64,000 bases of DNA from Roseiarcus sp963765375 (GCA_963765375.1 CAVXVZ010000005.1:682001-746000); one strand, 5' to 3'. Shown: positions 53,653 through 63,049, counted from the stretch's first letter. Numbers and translations: made by a program. Notes: generated from the sequence alone by a model not told the origin.

Positions 53653-55227
53653 ATGTATCGCAACATCTTCCTGGTCGGCGGCTGGACCATCGCCTCGCGG
53701 CTGACCGGTTTCCTGCGCGATATGGCGCTGGCCGCGCTGCTCGGCGGCGGAGCGCTCAATGACGCCTATGTGGCGGCGATCAAGCTTCCCAATCAGTTCC
53801 GCCAGATCTTCGGCGAGGGATCGTTCAACGCCGCCTATCTGCCGACCTACACCCGCGTGCTCGAAGCGTCGGGCGCCGAGGAGGCGGGCCGATTCGCCAG
53901 CCAGGTGTTCACGCTCCTTGTCCTGTCGCAGATCGCCCTGCTCGGGCTTGTCTATCTCGACATGCCGCTGCTCGTGCGGCTGACCTCGCCTGGCTTCGTC
54001 AGCCAGCCCGAAAAGTTCGCTCAGGCCGTGGCGATGTCACGCATCATGTTCCCCTATATCGCCTTCATCGCGATCTTCGCGCTCCATCAGGGCACGCTCA
54101 ACGCCAACAACGCCTGGGGCTCGCCTGCTTTCGCGCCTGCCGCCGCCAATGTATGCATGATCGCGTTTCTCGCCTTCGCCGCCTTCTTTCCGAAGCTCTC
54201 GCCCGGGGTGGCGAGCATGGCGAGCTGGGGCTTTCTCGCTTCCGGCGCGACCCAGCTTGCCATCGTCATGGCCGACGCGCGAAGGCGCGGGCTGCTTGAG
54301 CGGCTGACCTGGCCGCGCTGGACCCCGGACATCCGGCGCTTCTTCTGGATGCTGGGACCGGCGATCGGCATTTCGGCGAGCTATCAGATCGGAGCGCTCG
54401 CCGACCAGATCGTCGGTTCGCTGTTGCCCACCGGCGGCCTCTCCGCGATCAGCTACGCCGACCGGCTTTATCAATTGCCCGGCGGCGTCATCGTGATCGC
54501 CACCGGCTCAGTGCTTTTGAGGGAAATGTCGGCCCTTGTGGCGCTTGGCGACGAACGGGGCGCGCTCGCCGCCCAGAACCGCGCCGCGTCGCTGACGCTG
54601 GCGCTCGGCGCTCCGTTCATTGTCGCCTTTCTTCTCATTCCCGATCTCATCATCGCGGTCGCCTTCGAGCACGGCGCCTTCAAGGCGAGCGCGACCCACC
54701 AGGCAGCGGGCGTCCTCGCGGCCTACGCGCTTGGCATGCCGGCGCTCCTGGTCGACCGGATCGCCTCCGCGAGCTTTCTGTCGCGCGGCGACACGGCGAC
54801 GCCGATGAAGGTCACCCTCATCGGCGTTGCGGTCAATGTGGCGCTCAAGATCGCCCTCTTCCGGCCGCTCGGCGCGCCAGGCCTCGCGCTCGCGACCGCC
54901 GTGGGCCTGTGGATCAAGGTCGCCGGCGTGTTCGCGCTCGCAAGACGCCGCGGCTGGACGGCGCCCGACGCGCGCCTGCTTGCGACCTTCGCCGCGACCC
55001 TCTTTGCCGCGGGCGCGCTGGCGCTGGCGTTGACGCTTGTCGACGGGCCGCTCGCCGAGCTTTTGGCGCGTCTCCCGCGCTTTGCCCGCGAAACGCGGCT
55101 CCTGGCGCTGACCGCGATCGGAGTCGCGGTTTACTTTTCCGCTCTGGGCGCGGGCTTGTGGCTCACTCAGGCCATGCCTGCGGCCCTGCTCAAACGGGCG
55201 CTCGGCGCGCTTCGGCTCGCCCGTTGA
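53653..55227 (+). CDS. murJ: lipid II flippase MurJ (MviN)
   Basis: A 524-residue inner-membrane protein with about 14 helices of the MOP/MurJ family. Opening motifs YRNIFLVGGWTIASRLTGFLRD and GGGALNDAYVAAIKLPNQFRQIFGEGSFNAAY are hallmarks (quoted here only in part: RLTGFLRD, LPNQFRQIFGEG). It flips the peptidoglycan precursor lipid II across the membrane. ATG 53653 is used; an in-frame GTG at 53599 could add 18 residues. The gene is followed by galK. Confidence 0.92.
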   Translation: MYRNIFLVGGWTIASRLTGFLRDMALAALLGGGALNDAYVAAIKLPNQFRQIFGEGSFNAAYLPTYTRVLEASGAEEAGRFASQVFTLLVLSQIALLGLVYLDMPLLVRLTSPGFVSQPEKFAQAVAMSRIMFPYIAFIAIFALHQGTLNANNAWGSPAFAPAAANVCMIAFLAFAAFFPKLSPGVASMASWGFLASGATQLAIVMADARRRGLLERLTWPRWTPDIRRFFWMLGPAIGISASYQIGALADQIVGSLLPTGGLSAISYADRLYQLPGGVIVIATGSVLLREMSALVALGDERGALAAQNRAASLTLALGAPFIVAFLLIPDLIIAVAFEHGAFKASATHQAAGVLAAYALGMPALLVDRIASASFLSRGDTATPMKVTLIGVAVNVALKIALFRPLGAPGLALATAVGLWIKVAGVFALARRRGWTAPDARLLATFAATLFAAGALALALTLVDGPLAELLARLPRFARETRLLALTAIGVAVYFSALGAGLWLTQAMPAALLKRALGALRLAR

Positions 55228-55341
55228 GTCTTGCCCGCCCCGGCGGCCGCTCGGCGGCGACGCTCGCCGGACGAGCCGCGCTCAATCACGCTTGACGCGC
55301 GCGCCGGCAGGCCTTCCTGTTTGGCGATGGGAGGAATCGGG

Positions 55342-56502
55342 ATGAGCGTTCAAGCGCGCGACCTGGCGGTGGAGTTCGCCTACCGCTTCGGCCGCGTGCC
55401 GACGGTCAGCCGCGCCCCCGGCCGGGTCAATCTGATCGGCGAGCACACCGACTACAACGATGGCTTCGTCATGCCGGCGGCGCTCGAATTCGCCACCCTG
55501 ACCGCGGCGTCGCCGCGGCCCGACCGGCGCCTCCGGGTCTATTCGATGATCATGGATGAGACGCGCGAGTTCGATCTCGATTCCCCTCCGGCCGCCGCGG
55601 CCGGCGACTGGTCCGACTATATCCTCGGCGTCGCGCTCATGCTGGAGAAGAGCGGGCGGCCTCTGACCGGCGCCGATCTCGTCGTCTGGACCGACGTTCC
55701 GGTCGGCGCCGGCTTGAGCTCCTCGGCGGCGCTCGAAGTCTCGTGCGCGCATGCGCTCCTGACTGCGGCCCGGCTGCCGTTCGAGCCGATCGAGATCGCC
55801 AAGGTCTGCCAGCAAGCCGAGAACGACTTTGTCGGCATGCGCTGCGGAGTGATGGACCAATACATTTCCTGCCGCGGCGTCGCTGGTCATGCGCTGCTGA
55901 TTGACTGCCGGAGCCTCGAGGCGCGCAACGTCGTCATCGCTCCGCACCTTAGGCTTCTCATCGCCAACAGCGCGGTCCGCCATCAGCATGCCGGCGGCGA
56001 GTACAACGCGCGGCGCGAGGCGTGCGAGGAAGGGGTGAGGCTGCTCAGCCGCACTCTCGGGCCGATCAAGGCGCTGCGCGACGTTTCCCCCGCCGAGCTC
56101 GAAGCCAGGCGCCGCAAGCTGCCCGAGCTCATCTATCGCCGCTGCCGCCACATCGTGACCGAGAACGCACGCGTGCTTGAAGCGGAGCGGGCGCTCAACG
56201 CCGGCGACTTCGCCGCCTGTGGGCGAGCGATGAACCAGTCTCATGTGTCGATGCGCGACGACTTCGAGATCACCTGCCCGGAGGTCGATACGCTGGTCGG
56301 TCTCGCCCAGACCGTCGAGGGCGTCTACGGCTCGCGGATGACCGGCGGCGGTTTCGGCGGCTGCACCGTGAGCCTGGTCGAAGCCTCCGCCGTCGAGAAG
56401 GCGTCACGGATCATGATCGACGGCTATCGGGTCGCGACCGGGCTCGACGCCGAAATGTTCGCTTGCGCGCCGTCGGACGGCGTTCGCCTGATTCCGGTTT
56501 GA
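55342..56502 (+). CDS. galK: galactokinase
   Basis: GHMP-family kinase (386 residues) that phosphorylates galactose. The galactokinase signature GRVNLIGEHTDYNDGFVMP, the GHMP motif VPVGAGLSSSAALEV, the catalytic Asp in CGVMDQYIS and the C-terminal MTGGGFGGCTV are all intact. GGAGG seven bases before ATG 55342 fixes the start. galT follows after eleven bases; galE is not in the window. Confidence 0.95.
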   Translation: MSVQARDLAVEFAYRFGRVPTVSRAPGRVNLIGEHTDYNDGFVMPAALEFATLTAASPRPDRRLRVYSMIMDETREFDLDSPPAAAAGDWSDYILGVALMLEKSGRPLTGADLVVWTDVPVGAGLSSSAALEVSCAHALLTAARLPFEPIEIAKVCQQAENDFVGMRCGVMDQYISCRGVAGHALLIDCRSLEARNVVIAPHLRLLIANSAVRHQHAGGEYNARREACEEGVRLLSRTLGPIKALRDVSPAELEARRRKLPELIYRRCRHIVTENARVLEAERALNAGDFAACGRAMNQSHVSMRDDFEITCPEVDTLVGLAQTVEGVYGSRMTGGGFGGCTVSLVEASAVEKASRIMIDGYRVATGLDAEMFACAPSDGVRLIPV

Positions 56503-56513
56503 GGAGCCTCGCC

Positions 56514-57542
56514 GTGGCGAGCTTTGGTCCGCTCCGCGACGCCTCCCACCGCCGCCTCAATCCGCTGACCGGGGAGTGGGTGCTGGTCTCGCCTCATCGC
56601 GCGCAGCGCCCGTGGCAGGGCCGGCGCGAGCCCAAAGCCTCGCCCGCAGCGCTCGCCCATGACCCGGACTGCTATCTCTGCCCCGGCGCCTCGCGCGCGA
56701 ACGGCGAGCGAAACCCGGACTATCCGCACACCTTCGTGTTCGACAACGATTTCCCGGCGCTCCAGGCCGACGCGCCGACGATGAGGGAAGCCGACGGGCT
56801 CATGGTCGCCGAAGGCGAGACCGGGCTCTGCCGCGTGCTCTGCTTCTCGCCCCGTCACGATCTGACGCTCTCCGGAATGGCGGTCGCAGACATCGAGCGT
56901 GTCGTCGATGTCTGGGTCGAGGAGACGATCGCCCTTGGCGGCCTGCCCGACGTCGCTTCGGTGCAGATTTTCGAGAATCGGGGCGAAATGATGGGCGCGT
57001 CGAACCCCCATCCGCACGGCCAGATCTGGGCGACGCGCCGTCTGCCCAACGAGCTCGAGAAAGAGACCCATCGCCAGGGCGCGTATCTCGCGCAGCGCGG
57101 CCGGCCGCTGCTTGTCGACTATCTCGATCGCGAGCTCGAGCTTGGCGAAAGGATCATCTTCGCCAACGACGGTTTTTGCGTTCTCGTGCCGTTCTGGGCG
57201 ATCTGGCCGTTCGAAACCATGATCCTGCCGCGGCGGCGCATTGGCGGCTTCGACGAACTGAAAGCGGGGGAAAAGACCTCGCTCGCGGCGGCGCTCTCCG
57301 AACTCACCAGGCGCTACGACCGGCTGTTCGACGCGCCGTTCCCCTATTCAATGGGCTTCCACCAGAAGCCAACCGACGGCGCCGTGCACGCCGAGTGGCA
57401 GATGCATGGCCATTTCTACCCGCCGCTCCTGCGCTCGGCGACGATCAAGAAGTTCATGGTCGGCTTCGAGATGCTCGGCTCCCCCCAGCGCGATCTCACC
57501 CCGGAGGCGGCGGCGGAGCGGCTGCGGGAGGCGGCGGAATAA
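56514..57542 (+). CDS. galT: galactose-1-phosphate uridylyltransferase
   Basis: HIT-superfamily enzyme (342 residues) that exchanges UMP between UDP-glucose and galactose-1-phosphate. Zinc ligands in CYLCPGAS, the catalytic HPH in NPHPHGQIWA, and the FVPFWA-like VPFWAIWPFE block are seen. Starts at GTG 56514 after GAGGAG. Second gene of the galKT pair. Confidence 0.94.
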   Translation: MASFGPLRDASHRRLNPLTGEWVLVSPHRAQRPWQGRREPKASPAALAHDPDCYLCPGASRANGERNPDYPHTFVFDNDFPALQADAPTMREADGLMVAEGETGLCRVLCFSPRHDLTLSGMAVADIERVVDVWVEETIALGGLPDVASVQIFENRGEMMGASNPHPHGQIWATRRLPNELEKETHRQGAYLAQRGRPLLVDYLDRELELGERIIFANDGFCVLVPFWAIWPFETMILPRRRIGGFDELKAGEKTSLAAALSELTRRYDRLFDAPFPYSMGFHQKPTDGAVHAEWQMHGHFYPPLLRSATIKKFMVGFEMLGSPQRDLTPEAAAERLREAAE

Positions 57543-57558
57543 ATCCGTCTCCCTCGGA

Positions 57559-57777
57559 TCAGAAAAGGCTGAGATGGTGTTGGCGCATATATTGCGCTCC
57601 CGCCCTGGCCCTCTGTTTGCTCTCGTTCTCCATGTGCCCGATGTGATGCCGGTACGAGTCCGACCGCTTCGGGATGTAGTCGTTCTTGTAGGTTGCGGCT
57701 GTAGCGGCGGGAACCGCGGCGAGAAGCGGCAGAGTTAGCGCCGCCATGAGGCAGATCGTGGCGAGTGCATCGGGCAT
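57559..57777 (-). CDS. small secreted protein, hypothetical
   Basis: A 72-residue protein with a signal peptide (ATICLMAALTLPLLAAVPAATA) and a short polar mature part, YKNDYIPKRSDSYRHHIG, ending in HHLSLF. No family recognised. Convergent with galT with a 16-base gap. Confidence 0.5.
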   Translation of the reverse strand: MPDALATICLMAALTLPLLAAVPAATAATYKNDYIPKRSDSYRHHIGHMENESKQRARAGAQYMRQHHLSLF

Positions 57778-57918
57778 TGCTGGTCTCCGAAGCCATCTAT
57801 GAAGGTCGGGCGGAAGCCGAAAGCGTCCGCCTCCCTGACATGCTCTGAATGGCTCGGCGGTCGGATTTGTTCCCGTCCCGCCGAGGCGCCCAGAAGGGCG
57901 CCCGGCCGGCATCGGCGG

Positions 57919-58305
57919 TCAAACCAGTCGAACCGGCCCCGGATACTTCGCGACCGCCGGGTCGGATGTCATTAGCGTCAGTCCTTCGACCGTCGCCTGG
58001 GCGACCAGCATCCGGTCGAACGGGTCCTTGTGAATTGGGGGCAGGGCCGCGACCGCGACCGCATGGGCGCCGGTCACCGGAAGCTCCGTATAGCCATTGT
58101 CGAATAGGCTCCGACGGAGCAAGCCTGCATCGGCCCGAAAGTCATTGCGGCCCCGCCCTGTCTTGATCGCGATTTCCCAAAGGCTGACGGCGCTAAACAC
58201 GAGTTCGTGGTCCGCATTCTCGAGCAACGAACGCGTCGCTTTGCTCATTCTCTCCGGCTCGTTTGCGGCCCAAAGCAGAATATGAGTGTCGAGCAGCAGC
58301 CTCAT
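57919..58305 (-). CDS. vapC: PIN-domain toxin, VapC type
   Basis: A 128-residue PIN protein with RLLLDTHILLWA (first Asp), Glu in SLWEIAIK, Asp in KDPFDRMLVAQA and the last acidic position in LMTSDPAV. This is the type paired with Phd/YefM antitoxins. The start overlaps the antitoxin stop. Family toxins are site-specific ribonucleases. Confidence 0.92.
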   Translation of the reverse strand: MRLLLDTHILLWAANEPERMSKATRSLLENADHELVFSAVSLWEIAIKTGRGRNDFRADAGLLRRSLFDNGYTELPVTGAHAVAVAALPPIHKDPFDRMLVAQATVEGLTLMTSDPAVAKYPGPVRLV

Positions 58306-58541
58306 TCGTTGACGCCGAAAAGGCGTTCGATCTCATCCTGGTCCATCGTGTCGAAATCGTCCGGCACGGTGAATTCGCCCCTCATGAAGCCCAATCTCTG
58401 GGGAGCGGCCGGCGCGTCGATCGGCACGACCTTGACCATCGGCTTGCCGGCCTTGGCGATGATGAACGGCTCGCCTTTCGCGGCGGCGTCGATAAGTTTC
58501 GAGAGGTGGGTCTTGGCCTCGTGGATGTTGACGGTTTTCAT
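58302..58541 (-). CDS. Phd/YefM-family antitoxin
   Basis: A 79-residue antitoxin: MKTVNIHEAKTHLSKLI is the classic Phd/YefM DNA-binding start, then FIIAKAGKPMVKVVP, then an acidic C-terminal toxin-binding tail (DQDEIERLFG). It is translationally coupled to the downstream PIN toxin and should repress the pair. The upstream 50 bases are AT-rich (CTAGTCTAGTTCACTAG), a likely promoter/operator. Confidence 0.92.
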   Translation of the reverse strand: MKTVNIHEAKTHLSKLIDAAAKGEPFIIAKAGKPMVKVVPIDAPAAPQRLGFMRGEFTVPDDFDTMDQDEIERLFGVNE

Positions 58542-58591
58542 CGGTTGCGCTCAAACTAAGTCCAGCTAGTCTAGTTCACTAGCTCCGATTG

Positions 58592-59122
58592 TCAAGACGG
58601 GATCGGCTCCGCCCGCCGCTCGTAGTCCACGAACGCGAAATCCGCCTCGTCACGGGGGCCGCGCTCGCCCTTCTCGCGCCTGACCTCGCGCCATTTGCCG
58701 GGATCGATCGGCGGGAAACGGGTCTCGCCGGTCGCGTCCAGCGCGACTTCGGTGATGAGAAGCCGCTCGGCGCGCTCAATCGTCTGGGCATAGATCTCGC
58801 CTCCGCCGGCGACGACGACTTCGTCCGCGCCCATGATGCGGGCGCGCTCGGCGGCGAGTTCGAGCGCAGCCTTGAGATCGTGGGCGACGAGGACGCCCGG
58901 GGCGGCGAAGGCGGGGTCGCGGGTGACGACGATCGTCTCCCGTCCGGGGAGCGCGCGGCCGATCGTGAGATAGGTCTTGCGTCCCATCACCATGGGCTTG
59001 CCCCAGGTCAGCGCCTTGTACCGTTTGAGATCGCTGGAAAGCCGCCAGGGGAGCCCTTGATTTGCGCCGATGACGCCGTTGCGCGCCACCGCCGCGACCA
59101 GGACGAGCGGCGCATGGCTCAC
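58592..59122 (-). CDS. folA: dihydrofolate reductase
   Basis: Reduces dihydrofolate to tetrahydrofolate (176 residues). NGVIGANQGLPWRL, LSSDLKRYKALTWGKPMVMGRKTY (seen in part: TWGKPMVMGRKT), ETIVVTRDP and GGGEIYAQT are the usual motifs; the catalytic acid is the Asp in SSDLKRY. GTG 59122 overlaps the thyA stop by four bases, the normal thyA-folA coupling. Confidence 0.95.
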   Translation of the reverse strand: MSHAPLVLVAAVARNGVIGANQGLPWRLSSDLKRYKALTWGKPMVMGRKTYLTIGRALPGRETIVVTRDPAFAAPGVLVAHDLKAALELAAERARIMGADEVVVAGGGEIYAQTIERAERLLITEVALDATGETRFPPIDPGKWREVRREKGERGPRDEADFAFVDYERRAEPIPS

Positions 59123-59910
59123 ACCGCGACCTTGGCCTTGATCGCCGGCCACGGATTATAGCCCTCGAACGTGATCGCGTCGGCGTCGAGGTCGAAGATC
59201 GAGCCGGCGTCGTCGAGCTTGAGCCGCGGCAGCGGGCGCGGCTCGCGGGCGAGCTGCTCGCGCGCCTGGTCCTCGTGATTGCGGTAGAGGTGAACGTCGC
59301 CGAACGTGTGTACGAACTCCCCAACGTCAAGCTCGCATTCGCGGGCGATGAGATGGGTCAAGAGGGCGTAGCTCGCGATGTTGAACGGCACGCCGAGGAA
59401 GATGTCGGCCGAGCGCTGGTAGAGCTGGCACGACAGCCTGCCGCCGCTGACATAGAACTGGAACAGGCAGTGGCAGGGCGCAAGCTTCATGTTCTCAATC
59501 TCGGCCACATTCCAGGCCGAGACGACGAGACGGCGCGAATCGGGATTGCGGCGGATCTCCTCGATCACCCAGGCGATCTGATCGATCCTTCGCCCGTCCG
59601 GTCCTTCCCACGCGCGCCACTGCTTGCCGTAGACCGGGCCGAGGTCGCCCAATTCGTCGGCCCATTCGTCCCAGATGGAAACGCCATGCGCCTTGAGATA
59701 CGCGATGTTGGTGTCGCCGCGCAGGAACCAGATCAGCTCGCGGACGATCGATTTGACGTGCAGCCTCTTGGTCGTGACCAGCGGGAAGCCCTGCGCGAGA
59801 TCGAACCTCAGCTGTCGCCCGAACAGCGAACGCACGCCCGTGCCCGTGCGGTCCTGCTTGATTGCGCCGTCGTCGAGCGCCTCGCGCATGAGGTCGAGAT
59901 AGGCGCGCAT
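59119..59910 (-). CDS. thyA: thymidylate synthase
   Basis: Makes dTMP from dUMP using methylenetetrahydrofolate (263 residues). The catalytic cysteine is in LAPCHCLFQFYV, the phosphate site in SRRLVVSAWN, and LSCQLYQRSADIFLGVPFNIASYALL (quoted in part: QRSADIFLGVPFN) is the dUMP-binding block. Operon with folA, which recycles the dihydrofolate made. Confidence 0.96.
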   Translation of the reverse strand: MRAYLDLMREALDDGAIKQDRTGTGVRSLFGRQLRFDLAQGFPLVTTKRLHVKSIVRELIWFLRGDTNIAYLKAHGVSIWDEWADELGDLGPVYGKQWRAWEGPDGRRIDQIAWVIEEIRRNPDSRRLVVSAWNVAEIENMKLAPCHCLFQFYVSGGRLSCQLYQRSADIFLGVPFNIASYALLTHLIARECELDVGEFVHTFGDVHLYRNHEDQAREQLAREPRPLPRLKLDDAGSIFDLDADAITFEGYNPWPAIKAKVAV

Positions 59911-59985
59911 GGCTTGCGGTCCTCTAGCCTATAAGGGACCCGCAAGCTCTACCCGAATTCGCCCCTTGCCGGACAGCGGCGGGGC

Positions 59986-60258
59986 TCAGTGCAGGCTTAC
60001 GGTCTCGAGCTCGTGCTCCCAGGCGTTGGCGATCGCCGCGTCCTTCGAATCGGTCAGCATGATCGGCGAGCCGTCCGCGCCGAGCAGGGCAAACAGCGTC
60101 ATTCCGGGCTTGAGCGGCGGCGCCTGGGGAAAGAGGCGGGCGACGTCTTCGGAATTGATCGTCTTCACATAGGCGACAGAGCCGTCGCCGAGACGGGCGA
60201 ATTCCTGCGCGGTCAAGGCCTCCGGCGGGGCCATCGTCTTGTCGCTTTCTTGTCTCAT
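59986..60258 (-). CDS. DUF1150 family protein
   Basis: A 90-residue protein, MRQESDKTM..., with FARLGDGSVAYVKTI, FPQAPPLKPGMTLFALLGADG and ITLTDS-like IMLTDSKDAAIANAW. These DUF1150 proteins are usually next to a small Hsp20 in alphaproteobacteria, as here (54-base gap). Role unknown; a chaperone-related function is guessed from the neighbourhood. An ATG at 60234 is an alternative start. Confidence 0.85.
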   Translation of the reverse strand: MRQESDKTMAPPEALTAQEFARLGDGSVAYVKTINSEDVARLFPQAPPLKPGMTLFALLGADGSPIMLTDSKDAAIANAWEHELETVSLH

Positions 60259-60312
60259 CGCGTCTCTCCACATCCGGCGGTCCCATCGACCCGCCTTAAG
60301 GCCGCGCATCCT

Positions 60313-60741
60313 TCAATCGCGCGCCGCTATCCGTATCTTTCGCACCACCCGCTCGGGCTGCGGCCGAACGAGATCGATCGACAACAGCCCCTGCTTGAGA
60401 TCGGCGCTCAGAACCTCCATGCCGTCCGCGAGCAGGAAGCTGCGCTGGAACTGCCGCGCGGCGATGCCGCGATGCAGATAGTCGCGCGGCTTGTCCTCCT
60501 GCTGCCGGCCGCGGATCATGAGCTGGTTCTCCTCGACCATGACCTCGATCTGGTCCTGCGAGAACCCCGCCACGGCCAGCGTGATGCGCAACAGCTCAGG
60601 CTCGCCCCCCTGGGAGGCGATCCGCTCGATGTTGTAAGGCGGATAACCGTCCGTCCCGGTCTTCGAAACCTTGTCGAGCGCCCGCTCGAGGTCGTCGAAG
60701 CCGAGCAGGAGCGGAGAGGTCAGCGCCGTCACACGCACCAT
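60313..60741 (-). CDS. Hsp20 family small heat-shock protein (IbpA-like)
   Basis: A 142-residue alpha-crystallin-domain holdase. LGFDDLERALDK is the IbpA-type N-terminus, PPYNIER leads into the crystallin domain with LAVAGFSQDQIEVMVEENQL and IAARQFQRSFLLADGMEV, and the tail IRIAARD is basic. It binds unfolding proteins under heat stress. Operon with the DUF1150 gene. I did not find a clear ROSE-type thermosensor upstream. Confidence 0.92.
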   Translation of the reverse strand: MVRVTALTSPLLLGFDDLERALDKVSKTGTDGYPPYNIERIASQGGEPELLRITLAVAGFSQDQIEVMVEENQLMIRGRQQEDKPRDYLHRGIAARQFQRSFLLADGMEVLSADLKQGLLSIDLVRPQPERVVRKIRIAARD

Positions 60742-61006
60742 GTTCGAAGCCCCCTTTCAGGCGCCTCACGGACTCATGACCTTCATCAAGAAGCGTCCGG
60801 TCCGGCTTCACCGTGAACTCCGGACCGCGAAATTCGTTCCGGATGAGGCAGATATGGGGCCGGGCGCAGCACGTTCAAGGCGCCGGTTCCGCCTGCGAAA
60901 GGCCAGCTGCTGGCGACGTTTTCGACAATTCTGCTAAAATGCTGCGCTTCAAACCTGAATCAATCGTTTATGCTCGGGCGCCTCGGGGCCGGAGGGCGAG
61001 GGCTCA

Positions 61007-62332
61007 TTGACCAAGAGCAAGCTGGCGTCCGGCCGCCTCGGAACCAAGCGGCAGTGCTTCGTTTGCGGGGCCAAATATTACGATCTCGGCCGTAAGCCCC
61101 CGGTCTGCTCACGGTGCGGCGCGGCGGCCGCGCCGAAGCGCGCGGGCGAGGACGCGGGAACGAACGCGCCGGAGAAGGAGGCTCTCGCCGAGGCCCCGGA
61201 GGCCGCCGCGCCTGTCGCTGCGCTGTCGCGCCCGATCGGCCGCGAATGGTCGCCCGAGCAGGCGCAGGCGATCGATGAGGTCGGCCGCTGGCTTAAGAAG
61301 GGCGAGCCCCAGGTGTTCCGCCTGTTCGGCTATGCCGGCGTCGGCAAGACGACGCTCGCCCGCCACATCGCCGAAGGGGCGCGCGGCGAGACCGCCTTCG
61401 CCGCCTTCACCGGCAAGGCGGCGCTGGTGATGCGCTCCAAGGGCTGCGCCGGCGCGACCACCATCCACGCGCTCATCTACCGGGCAAGCGAGGGCGCGGA
61501 AGGCGCGCCGACCTTCACCCTCAACGCCGACGGCCCGGCTTCCCGCGCCGGGCTCATTGTGATCGACGAATGTTCGATGGTCGACGCGGAGCTCGCGCGC
61601 GACCTGCTCTCGTTCGGCAAGCCGATCCTGGTGCTGGGCGACCCGTTCCAATTGCCGCCGGTCAAGGGCGGCGGCTATTTCACCGACGGCGCGCCGAACG
61701 TGATGCTGACCCAGATCCATCGCCAGGCGCACGACAATCCGATCATCCGCCTGTCCGAGGTCGTGCGTTCGGGCGGCGAGCTTGAGCACGGCGTCTATGG
61801 CGAGACCCGCGTCATCCGGCGCGCCGCGATCGACGCGGCCGAGGTGCTCGGCGCCGATCAGGTGCTGGTCGGCGTCAACCGGACCCGGCGCGCCTATAAC
61901 CAGCGCATGCGCGATCTGAACGGCTTCCGCGAGCCGCTGCCGGTCGCCGGCGACCGCCTGGTCTGCCTGCGCAACGACCGGACCAAGGGCCTCATCAACG
62001 GCGGCTTGTGGCGGGTCGAGGCGCTCGGCGGGGTGAAGAAGGATTTCGTCAAGATGACCCTGCGCTCGGAGGACGAGGGCGCCCGCCGGCCCGTCAAGGT
62101 ATCGGTCTTGAAAGCGTTCTTCGACGGGACGGAAGGGGAGCTCGCCTACGCGCTGAGACGGGAATCGGATGAATTCGACTACGGCTATGCGCTCACCGTC
62201 CACAAGGCGCAGGGGTCGCAGTGGGACAACGTGATGCTGTTCGACGAGAGCTTCGCCTTCCGCGAGCATCGGGCGCGCTGGCTCTATACCGGGCTCACCA
62301 GGGCGGCGCGGCGGCTGACCGTGGTGCGGTGA
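61007..62332 (+). CDS. RecD-like superfamily 1 helicase with N-terminal FYDLN-type zinc ribbon
   Basis: A 441-residue protein starting at TTG 61007. Residues 1-40 form a zinc ribbon, LGTKRQCFVC and YYDLGRKPPVCSRCG (Cys17/20/34/37), resembling the TIGR02300/FYDLN family. After an Ala/Glu linker comes a RecD2/AAA_30-type helicase: Walker A FGYAGVGKTT, IVIDECSMVDAE, LVLGDPFQLPPV, VHKAQGSQWDNV and YTGLTRAARRL. Such helicases unwind DNA in 5'-3' direction. The ribbon-helicase join is unusual. It is monocistronic. Confidence 0.85.
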   Translation: MTKSKLASGRLGTKRQCFVCGAKYYDLGRKPPVCSRCGAAAAPKRAGEDAGTNAPEKEALAEAPEAAAPVAALSRPIGREWSPEQAQAIDEVGRWLKKGEPQVFRLFGYAGVGKTTLARHIAEGARGETAFAAFTGKAALVMRSKGCAGATTIHALIYRASEGAEGAPTFTLNADGPASRAGLIVIDECSMVDAELARDLLSFGKPILVLGDPFQLPPVKGGGYFTDGAPNVMLTQIHRQAHDNPIIRLSEVVRSGGELEHGVYGETRVIRRAAIDAAEVLGADQVLVGVNRTRRAYNQRMRDLNGFREPLPVAGDRLVCLRNDRTKGLINGGLWRVEALGGVKKDFVKMTLRSEDEGARRPVKVSVLKAFFDGTEGELAYALRRESDEFDYGYALTVHKAQGSQWDNVMLFDESFAFREHRARWLYTGLTRAARRLTVVR

Positions 62333-62432
62333 GCGGGCAGGGAGCGCGCGCTATCGCGCCGTGCGAAGGACGATTGGCGCCGGGGCCGGATTTCCGCTAG
62401 GATTGACGTTGCGGCGCCGGAGATATGTCCCC

Positions 62433-62906
62433 ATGCGAACTTCCCTCCTGATGAGGGCGGCTTCCGCGTCCGCGGCTGTCGCGCTCTTCCTTTCGCTTGG
62501 CCTTGAGGCCGCGCTCGCCCGTGGCCGAGCCTCGTTCGGGTCGCCAGCCATGCGCCCGGGCTTCGCCCACGGCCACGGCCAGGGGCTGGGCTGGCGCGAC
62601 GGGGGCCGTCAATCGTGGACCTGGCGAAGCCGGAACTCATGGAGCCGCAACGGCCGGTTCTGGAATCAGGGCGGGTTCTACGGCTCGGGCTTCTGGTATT
62701 CGCCCTACGGATTTGCGGATATGTCGAGCGGGGTCAGCGGCGGCGTCCCGGTCATCATCGTGGTCGGCGCCCCGTCGTTCAGCGACCTTCCCGCCGCCCC
62801 TAACGAAAGCGCGGACCCGGGCTCCCAAGGCGGCTGCGTCATCCACAAGCTCACTTACGATAGCGCGGGAAAATACGTCGGCGAACGTCAAACGCCTGGA
62901 TGCTGA
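62433..62906 (+). CDS. secreted Gly/Trp/Arg-rich hypothetical protein
   Basis: A 157-residue protein with a signal peptide (ASAAVALFLSLGLEAALA). The mature part is rich in Gly, Ser, Trp, Arg and His (GHGQGLGWRDGG, SWTWRSRNSWSR) and ends with a short conserved-looking C-terminus with two Cys (GGCVIHKLTYD, GERQTPGC). GGAG precedes ATG 62433. No family recognised. Confidence 0.6.
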   Translation: MRTSLLMRAASASAAVALFLSLGLEAALARGRASFGSPAMRPGFAHGHGQGLGWRDGGRQSWTWRSRNSWSRNGRFWNQGGFYGSGFWYSPYGFADMSSGVSGGVPVIIVVGAPSFSDLPAAPNESADPGSQGGCVIHKLTYDSAGKYVGERQTPGC

Positions 62907-62964
62907 CCCGCGCCCACTCGCAAGCAGCTATGGCCGGCTGCGGTCGTGTCCTTCGGACGGTCCC

Positions 62965-63049
62965 CCTCCCCCGCCGCTTCGCGGCAGGGGAGGATCCAAT
63001 GCGACTACCTTTGCCGCGGGCTCATCCTCCCTCGCAAAGCGGGGGAGGG
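62965..63049. repeat. two dispersed-type GC hairpins
   Basis: CCTCCCCCGCCGC-TTC-GCGGCAGGGGAGG at 62965-62993 and CCTCCCTCGC-AAA-GCGGGGGAGG at 63026-63049 are hairpins of the same composition, followed by an AAGCAGGGTGGAGGGGGCG stretch. This looks like the intergenic GAGGGGG-type repeat family scattered in Rhizobiales genomes. Confidence 0.5.
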
